35,773 nucleotides of DNA from Cypionkella sp. GTDB taxonomy: Bacteria > Pseudomonadota > Alphaproteobacteria > Rhodobacterales > Rhodobacteraceae. The position numbers and the translations under genes were made by a program. The notes under the pieces are model-generated. The model saw nothing but the letters and a program-made list of their open reading frames with translations. It did no database searches and was not told the origin of the DNA. Location: NCBI GenBank assembly GCA_025458525.1, contig JALOSF010000023.1, forward strand, positions 1-35,773. The letters are read 5' to 3'. The stretch's first letter is position 1, and each line of letters begins with the position of its first letter. Shown here piece by piece: positions 31,319 through 35,773 of this stretch.

Positions 31319-31729
31319 ATGCGCCTGCCCGCCGGACTGTTGACCGCTGCCTTTCTGACCGCCACGCTTGCCGCGCCTGTGTTGGCGCAAGAGGACCCGA
31401 TCCAGCAGACCATCCGCAACCAGCTCGACGCGTTGCAAAAGGACGATTACGCCACCGCCTTCAGTTTCGCCAGCCCGACGATCAAGGGCCTGTTCGGCTC
31501 GCCCGACCGGTTCGGGATGATGGTGCGCCAAGGCTATCCCATGGTTCACCGCCCCGGGGCCGTGCAAATGCTTGAACTGCGCGAGGTGGCGGGCAACCTT
31601 TGGCAACGGGTCATGATCACGGATCAACAGGGCCGCACCCATCTGCTCGATTACCAGATGGTGCAAACGGCCGATGGCTGGCAAATCAACGGTGTGCAAC
31701 TCCTTCCGTCGGTCGGTGTGGGGGCCTGA
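31319..31729 (+). CDS. DUF4864 domain secreted protein
   Basis: This 136-residue exported protein has a signal peptide (MRLPAGLLTAAFLTATLAAPVLAQ). The mature part, with IRNQLDALQKDDYATAFSFASPTIKGLFG and GYPMVHRPGAVQMLELREV, matches my memory of DUF4864 proteins, which have a cystatin/NTF2-like fold and no known function. ATG 31319 is preceded by AAGGATCAGGA. It follows lysK by 88 nt with its own likely promoter, and converges on purK. Confidence 0.8.
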   Translation: MRLPAGLLTAAFLTATLAAPVLAQEDPIQQTIRNQLDALQKDDYATAFSFASPTIKGLFGSPDRFGMMVRQGYPMVHRPGAVQMLELREVAGNLWQRVMITDQQGRTHLLDYQMVQTADGWQINGVQLLPSVGVGA

Positions 31730-31797
31730 CCGCGGCCAGCTGGGGCGTTTCCCTGTTGACTGGCCTTGCAGGACGCAGCCGTGGAAACGCCGTCCAA

Positions 31798-31814
31798 GGG
31801 GGCTCGATGCCCCC
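31798..31814. terminator. GC hairpin between the convergent DUF4864 gene and purK
   Basis: GGGGGC (31798-31803) and GCCCCC (31809-31814) form a 6-bp stem with a TCGAT loop in the 102-nt convergent gap. No T-run follows in either direction, so terminator function is only inferred from position. Confidence 0.4.
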
Positions 31815-31831
31815 GCGGGCGGCACTGCTTG

Positions 31832-32908
31832 TCAGGCGAGGCCGCGGATCACCCGGTTGACATGTCCCATCTTGCGGCCTGCCTTCACCTCCGCCTTGCC
31901 GTAAAGGTGGATCTGCGTGCCCCGTTCGCGGGCAAGGGCTGGCACCCGCTCCACATCCGCCCCGATCAGGTTCTCCATCACCACATCGGCATGGCGCCCG
32001 CCGTCGCCCAGGGGCCAGCCGGCAATCGCGCGGATATGCTGTTCGAACTGGTCCACCGCACAGCCCGCCTGGGTCCAGTGGCCCGAGTTGTGGACGCGCG
32101 GCGCGATTTCGTTGACCAGAAGGCCACGCGGGGTCACGAAAAGCTCCACCCCAAGAACGCCGACATAATCGAGCGCGTTGAGGATTCGCGCCGCGATCAG
32201 CACCGCATCGCTGCGCTGCCCGGGCGACAGGCGGGCAGGCAGGGTGGTGGTGTGCAGGATGCCGTCCTTGTGCACATTCTCGCCCGGGTCATAGCAGGCG
32301 ACCGACCCATCGAGGCCGCGCGCCGCGATCACGCTGACCTCGTGGCTGAAGTCGACGAACCCCTCCAGCACCGCCTCGGCCCCGTGCATCGCCGCCAGCG
32401 CGCCCGCGGCATCCCCCTGCGCCTTGATCCGCGCCTGCCCCTTGCCGTCATAGCCCAGCCGCGTGGTTTTCAGGATCGCGGGCGCGCCAATCCGCGCCAG
32501 CGCCGCGTCAAGCGAGGCGGCATCGGTCACGCGGGCATAGGGTGCCGTGGTCAGGCCCAGCCCGGTCAGGAAATCCTTTTCCGCGATCCGGTCCTGGCTG
32601 ACCGCCAAAGCGCGCCGGTTGGGGCGAATGGGGCGGATCGCCTCCAGCGCATCAAGCGAGGCTGCGGGGACGTTTTCGAATTCATAGGTGATGACATCGA
32701 CGCTTTGCGCAAAGGCGCGCAGCGCCGCGATATCGTCATACGAGGCGGTCGTCACCCGCGCGGCGACATGGCCCGCAGGCGGGTTTGGCCCCGGTTCGTA
32801 GATATGGCATTGAAAGCCAAGCCGGCTGCCCGCAACAGACAGCATGCGGCCAAGCTGCCCGCCGCCCAGAATGCCGATCGTCGCGCCGGGGGAAAGCATG
32901 TCAGTCAT
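31832..32908 (-). CDS. purK: 5-(carboxyamino)imidazole ribonucleotide synthase
   Basis: This 358-residue ATP-grasp enzyme converts AIR, bicarbonate and ATP to N5-CAIR in purine synthesis. Signatures are [21 protein letters not shown] at the N-terminus, [25 protein letters not shown] in the ATP-grasp lid, [15 protein letters not shown] and [15 protein letters not shown]. The start ATG 32908 overlaps the end of purE by 8 nt and has GAGGAG seven bases upstream. An ATG three codons later (32899) is also plausible. The gene ends an operon purE-purK. Confidence 0.96.
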   Translation of the reverse strand: MTDMLSPGATIGILGGGQLGRMLSVAGSRLGFQCHIYEPGPNPPAGHVAARVTTASYDDIAALRAFAQSVDVITYEFENVPAASLDALEAIRPIRPNRRALAVSQDRIAEKDFLTGLGLTTAPYARVTDAASLDAALARIGAPAILKTTRLGYDGKGQARIKAQGDAAGALAAMHGAEAVLEGFVDFSHEVSVIAARGLDGSVACYDPGENVHKDGILHTTTLPARLSPGQRSDAVLIAARILNALDYVGVLGVELFVTPRGLLVNEIAPRVHNSGHWTQAGCAVDQFEQHIRAIAGWPLGDGGRHADVVMENLIGADVERVPALARERGTQIHLYGKAEVKAGRKMGHVNRVIRGLA

Positions 32909-33386
32909 CCTTAGGCTCCTCGGGAATGCTGGCCGACAGGGCCGCGCGCCAGGCGTCCAGCCGCTCGGCCAGCGCCGCGTCGGAAATCGCGAGGATACCC
33001 GCCGCCATCAGCCCGGCATTGGCCGCGCCGGCAGGCCCGATCGCCATGGTCGCCACCGGATAGCCCTTTGGCATCTGCACAATGGAGTAAAGGCTATCGA
33101 CCCCCGACAGCGCCTTGGTCTGCACCGGCACGCCGATCACCGGAACCCGGGTCTTGCTGGCCATCATGCCGGGCAGATGCGCCGCGCCACCTGCGCCTGC
33201 GATGATGACCTTCAGCCCGCGCCCCACGGCCTCGCGCCCATAGGACCACAGCCTGTCGGGTGTGCGATGCGCGCTGACGATCCGCGTCTCATAGCTCACC
33301 CCAAGGGCGTCAAGGATCAGGGCTGCCTCCTTCATCGTGGGCCAGTCGCTTTGCGACCCCATGATGATCCCTACGTCAACGGCCAT
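32901..33386 (-). CDS. purE: N5-carboxyaminoimidazole ribonucleotide mutase
   Basis: This 161-residue enzyme moves the carboxylate of N5-CAIR to give CAIR. The class I PurE motifs are [24 protein letters not shown] with the catalytic histidine, and [15 protein letters not shown]. Pairing with purK confirms the N5-CAIR route. ATG 33386 has GGAGG six bases upstream. The last codons overlap purK. Confidence 0.97.
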   Translation of the reverse strand: MAVDVGIIMGSQSDWPTMKEAALILDALGVSYETRIVSAHRTPDRLWSYGREAVGRGLKVIIAGAGGAAHLPGMMASKTRVPVIGVPVQTKALSGVDSLYSIVQMPKGYPVATMAIGPAGAANAGLMAAGILAISDAALAERLDAWRAALSASIPEEPKDD

Positions 33387-33451
33387 GCGCGCCCTCCTGT
33401 GCTTTGGGCGCGCTTACGACAGGACGCGGGCGGGAGCAAGGCTCTGACGTC

Positions 33452-33670
33452 TCAGGCGATGATGTCGGGGATCAACTGATCCTCGATCTTCACGATCTGG
33501 TCCTTGAGGGCCAGTTTCTGCTTTTTCAGGCGGCGCAGCGTCAGCTGGTCGGGGCGGCCTGTCGCCTCCAGCGCGTGAATGGCTTCGTCAAGGTCGCGAT
33601 GTTCACGCCGCAACACCTCCAGCCGGATCCGGAGCATGTCTTCGAAGTTGAGTTCGCTTGGCGCATTCAT
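33452..33670 (-). CDS. YdcH-family protein (DUF465)
   Basis: This 72-residue cytoplasmic protein is mostly a charged alpha-helical hairpin: LRIRLEVLRREHRDLDEAIHAL and then TLRRLKKQKLALKDQIVKIEDQLIPDI, the DUF465 pattern. Its function is unknown. ATG 33670. It lies 65 nt upstream of purE on the same strand and has its own candidate promoter with a leader hairpin. Confidence 0.85.
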   Translation of the reverse strand: MNAPSELNFEDMLRIRLEVLRREHRDLDEAIHALEATGRPDQLTLRRLKKQKLALKDQIVKIEDQLIPDIIA

Positions 33671-33714
33671 GGCATTCGCTCATTGGCTGAGTCATTGGTG
33701 GCTTGGCACGAGGA

Positions 33715-33774
33715 CTGACCGACACGGTCAGAGAGACACTTCCATGATATAGTGATTCGCGGGCGCTGCGTTAA
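33715..33774 (-). promoter_or_regulatory. Candidate promoter and leader hairpin of the YdcH-like gene
   Basis: On the minus strand TTAACG (33769-33774, 4/6) and TATATC (33746-33751, 4/6) are 17 nt apart. Transcription would start near 33739. A perfect 7-bp hairpin, CTGACCG/CGGTCAG with an ACA loop (33715-33731), then lies at the very start of the message. Confidence 0.5.
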
Positions 33775-33841
33775 GGTTTCTGGCATAATTCAACGTCATG
33801 CCCGGTATTTTCGCGCGCACCCCGCCAAAGGCCCGGCAAGA

Positions 33842-33870
33842 CTTGCAGCCGGATCGGGGCGGCCCCATAT
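33842..33870 (+). promoter_or_regulatory. Heat-shock (RpoH-type) promoter of hsp20
   Basis: CTTGCAG (33842-33848) is followed after 14 nt by CCCCATAT (33863-33870). This is close to the sigma-32 pattern CTTGAAA/CCCCATNT in both halves and spacing. Transcription would start near 33877, leaving a 67-nt leader. The same leader has CTTT/AAAG pairing against the AAAGGG SD (about 33922-33933). Confidence 0.65.
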
Positions 33871-33943
33871 TTCATGCGGCAGCGGGTGCCTGGATCATGG
33901 GCCCGCGTCGTGATGATGTCGCTTTTGCAAAGGGCATGAACCT

Positions 33944-34357
33944 ATGACGAAACTGAGCTTTGGGGCGCATCCGTTCCTTCTGGGCTTTGAGCAGCTGGAG
34001 CGGCTTGTGGAACGCACAGCGAAATCCTCGGGCGAGGGGTATCCTCCGTTCAACATCGAGGCGACGGCGGAAAACGCCTATCGCATCACGCTCGCCGTTG
34101 CCGGCTTCCGCGAGGAGGATCTGGCGATCACGGTCGAGGATCGGCAACTGGTGGTGCGGGGGCGACAGGCCGATGACATGGCCGAGCGCGTGTTCTTGCA
34201 TCGCGGTATCGCCGCGCGGGCGTTTCAGCGCAGCTTCGTGCTGGCCGATGGCGTCGAGGTCGCGGGGGCGAGCATGGAGCATGGGCTGCTGCACATCGAT
34301 CTGAAACGGTCGGTTCCAGAAGCGGTTGTGCAGACCATTCGCATCGGGCGCGGCTAA
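33944..34357 (+). CDS. Small heat-shock protein Hsp20 (alpha-crystallin family)
   Basis: This 137-residue holdase prevents aggregation of unfolding proteins. The alpha-crystallin domain covers about residues 33-125, with YPPFNIEATAENAYRITLAVAGF, DLAITVEDRQLVVRG and the ending LLHIDLKR. The C-terminal IRI in TIRIGRG matches the IxI anchor used for oligomerisation. The N-terminus resembles IbpA. ATG 33944 follows AAAGGG after about ten bases; an ATG at 33933 is out of frame. A DUF1150 gene follows within 12 nt, as is usual in alphaproteobacteria. Confidence 0.93.
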   Translation: MTKLSFGAHPFLLGFEQLERLVERTAKSSGEGYPPFNIEATAENAYRITLAVAGFREEDLAITVEDRQLVVRGRQADDMAERVFLHRGIAARAFQRSFVLADGVEVAGASMEHGLLHIDLKRSVPEAVVQTIRIGRG

Positions 34358-34369
34358 GGAGACCTAGAG

Positions 34370-34597
34370 ATGAACGTCAAATATTCCCCGCTGGTGGACA
34401 GCAACAGCCCCATTGTCTATGTGCGCCCGGTTACGGTGGCCGACCTTCCCCAAGAGTTGCGCGCCCAGATCGGTGATGTCGAAACGGTTTATTCCGTGCA
34501 TCGTCCCGATGGTGCGCGGCTTGCGCTGGTGCGGGATCGCAACCTTGCCTTCACGCTGGCACGGCAAAACGATCTGGCGCCGGTAAACGCGCACTGA
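34370..34597 (+). CDS. DUF1150 family protein
   Basis: This 75-residue protein shows the DUF1150 pattern: VYVRPVTVADLPQELRAQIG, VYSVHRPDGARLALVRDRNLAFTLARQNDL. Function is unknown, but it repeatedly follows Hsp20 genes in alphaproteobacteria, so a stress role is a reasonable inference. The start is ATG 34370 with AGGAG about eight bases upstream. It converges on the glycosyltransferase-like gene with only 21 nt between stops. Confidence 0.88.
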   Translation: MNVKYSPLVDSNSPIVYVRPVTVADLPQELRAQIGDVETVYSVHRPDGARLALVRDRNLAFTLARQNDLAPVNAH

Positions 34598-34618
34598 CGC
34601 CAGCCACCGGCGCGTCGG

Positions 34619-35536
34619 TCAACGGCGCCCCAGACCAACCAGGAACGCCCGCACGCGATGCGGCAAGATCGCGCGGGCCAACCGCCGCAGCGGCGCGACC
34701 GGTGGTGGTGAAACCGACGGCGGCGGCGTCTCGTTCCACACACCAAGCGCGCGGTAATGGGCGACGCAGGCCGCATCCGAGTCTTGTCGGCTTTTGCCGT
34801 CGATCACCGCGAAAAACAGGGGGGCTATGTCGCGCTGCACATGTTCCCGACGGCGCGGCGGCAGCGTTTCGGCACAGGCCCAGATCGGCACGCGCCGCAG
34901 GGCGAGGTGGCCTGACAGCCATGGGTCGTCAACCATCCACAGATTGGACGGAATGTCGAACACGCGATCGTCAAAGAATTCCGGTCGCACCATGACGCTG
35001 CCCCAGCCTGCCATGACATCGGCGTAGCCACTGGCGCGGACCAGCGGAAGCGGTGTTCCCTTTTTCGAAGGATCTGCAAGGTGCTGATCCATCGCTGCCT
35101 TGCCCCAGCGCTTGACCCTTGGCTGTCGGCGCTGGGCCGATCCGGGCAGGTCATAGGCAACCGGGCACAGTGCCGCGTTCGGGTGGGTGGCCCGTCCGTC
35201 TTTCAGCAACCTGTTCAGGCTGCGGTCATAAATCATGTCATCGTCGCAATACAGCAGATCGACCGACTGGCCCGCGAATTCGCGCACGGCGGGCAGGATC
35301 TTGGTCGCCGGGCCGTAATCGTCTTCGGTGCGGCGCAGGGTGACGCCAGCGGGCAGGCTGGGCAGGGTGCCGTCCCAGTCTGGAAAGCGGCGATAGCGCT
35401 GCGGGATGTAAAGGATGATCTGTGCGGCAGGAAGATCCTGTGCCAGCAGCGAGTCGAGGGTCGGCCCAAGATGGCCAAACCGGGGCGGGATGCACGACAG
35501 GGTGATGATCGTCGGATCGGGCGACTTGGAAGACAT
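34619..35536 (-). CDS. Glycosyltransferase-like protein (GT-A type)
   Basis: This 305-residue protein opens PTIITLSCIPPRFGHLGPTLDSLL, a nucleotide-binding beta strand of a GT-A fold. LLYCDDDMIYD contains a DDD motif suitable for Mn and sugar-nucleotide binding, and NLWMVDDPWLSGHLALR is a second conserved acidic block. No membrane segment is seen. The donor and acceptor are unknown. I begin at ATG 35536, before MSSKSPDPTII. A start eleven codons upstream (35569) cannot be excluded, and neither has a good SD. It is flanked by unrelated genes. Confidence 0.75.
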   Translation of the reverse strand: MSSKSPDPTIITLSCIPPRFGHLGPTLDSLLAQDLPAAQIILYIPQRYRRFPDWDGTLPSLPAGVTLRRTEDDYGPATKILPAVREFAGQSVDLLYCDDDMIYDRSLNRLLKDGRATHPNAALCPVAYDLPGSAQRRQPRVKRWGKAAMDQHLADPSKKGTPLPLVRASGYADVMAGWGSVMVRPEFFDDRVFDIPSNLWMVDDPWLSGHLALRRVPIWACAETLPPRRREHVQRDIAPLFFAVIDGKSRQDSDAACVAHYRALGVWNETPPPSVSPPPVAPLRRLARAILPHRVRAFLVGLGRR

Positions 35537-35621
35537 GGGCTTGGGTCCGGCGTTTGCGTGAGGGGGCATTGGCTGACCCAGGAGAACCCTATCTAGGCTC
35601 AGTCGGCCGAAAAGGAAACGC

Positions 35622-35639
35622 CGCCCAGAGGACTGGGCG
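35622..35639 (-). terminator. Hairpin after the probable cysC end
   Basis: CGCCCAG (35622-35628) and CTGGGCG (35633-35639) form a perfect 7-bp stem with a 4-nt loop. Read on the minus strand it lies 24 nt past the stop at 35664 and is followed by a T-rich stretch with C interruptions (about 35606-35619). Confidence 0.6.
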
Positions 35640-35663
35640 ACGAAAGTCCACCTTTCTCAAGGC

Positions 35664-35773
35664 TCAGGCGCGGATAAGGCCCATCGACTCCAGCTTCAGG
35701 ATCACCTGATGGGCGCAGTGGTCCACGTCCACATCCTGCGTGTCAACCACGAGTTCGGCTTTGGTTGGCGCCT
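35664..35773 (-). CDS. cysC: Probable adenylylsulfate kinase, C-terminal end (partial)
   Basis: Only the last 35 codons and a TGA stop (35664-35666) are in the window; the gene continues past base 35773. The tail reads ELVVDTQDVDVDHCAHQV then ILKLESMGLI. It resembles the C-termini of APS kinases (CysC) and of CysN/CysC fusions, where a VDT strand precedes a final helix. APS kinase phosphorylates adenylylsulfate to PAPS in sulfate assimilation. The identification rests on a short segment and could be wrong. Confidence 0.6.
   Translation of the reverse strand, partial: APTKAELVVDTQDVDVDHCAHQVILKLESMGLIRA

Noticed and set aside
1..35773. CRISPR arrays, phage genes, toxin-antitoxin or defence islands
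   Set aside because: No regularly spaced repeats, phage structural genes, paired toxin/antitoxin small genes or known defence domains could be recognised on either strand.

Overview
The window is G+C-rich core chromosome from an alphaproteobacterium, almost certainly family Rhodobacteraceae; the genus cannot be fixed from the sequence alone. Supporting this are a Bzt-type acidic amino acid ABC transporter (bztABCD), an ATP12-type F1 assembly chaperone, a class I (archaeal-type) lysyl-tRNA synthetase, an Hsp20 gene followed by a DUF1150 gene, and a rpoA-rplQ / Do-protease / rarA / crcB / rluC neighbourhood. No transposase, integrase, plasmid gene, CRISPR array or prophage gene was seen. This is housekeeping and near-housekeeping DNA rather than an island.

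Layout. 1-5760 (+): the end of rpoA, a leader with several stem-loops, rplQ with its terminator, a periplasmic Do-family protease, rarA, then crcB, rluC and ATP12 joined by ATGA start/stop overlaps. 6002-10531 (+): bztA, a strong hairpin terminator, then bztB, bztC and bztD. 10667-13070 (-): a lysine-rich small protein, a SixA-type phosphatase, a ferredoxin/QueG-like protein and argB, whose promoter region lies inside a 13-bp inverted repeat. 13187-19294 (+): an SDR oxidoreductase, ttcA, a membrane EAL protein, yidC and engB. 19265-20114 (-): yidD, rnpA and rpmH, so yidC-engB runs tail-to-tail into the genes it is usually co-directional with. 20417-24149 (+): a TVP38/DedA-like membrane protein, a MerA/Lpd-like flavoprotein, a sensor histidine kinase and tRNA-Arg(ACG). 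24279-26759 (-): a 25-residue membrane microprotein, a secreted cysteine-containing protein and ettA. 26883-31729: nadD and dacB (+), a TerB-family protein (-), lysK (+) and a DUF4864 protein (+). 31832-33670 (-): purK, purE and a YdcH-like DUF465 protein. 33944-34597 (+): hsp20 and DUF1150 behind a heat-shock-type promoter. 34619-35773 (-): a glycosyltransferase-like protein and the last 35 codons of a probable APS kinase gene.

Functional themes. Gene expression and membrane biogenesis dominate: RNA polymerase alpha, L17, L34, the RNase P protein, YidD and YidC, EngB, EttA, LysRS, TtcA, RluC and tRNA-Arg. Around these sit nutrient uptake (Bzt), purine, arginine, NAD and sulfate metabolism, envelope quality control (Do protease, DacB) and stress response (Hsp20, CrcB). 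I did not find a convincing undescribed multi-gene system. The items most worth checking are small: the rpoA-rplQ stem-loops, the argB and rpmH inverted repeats, the rearranged rpmH-yidC locus, the 25-residue microprotein, the TVP38-flavoprotein pair and the stand-alone ferredoxin/QueG-like protein.
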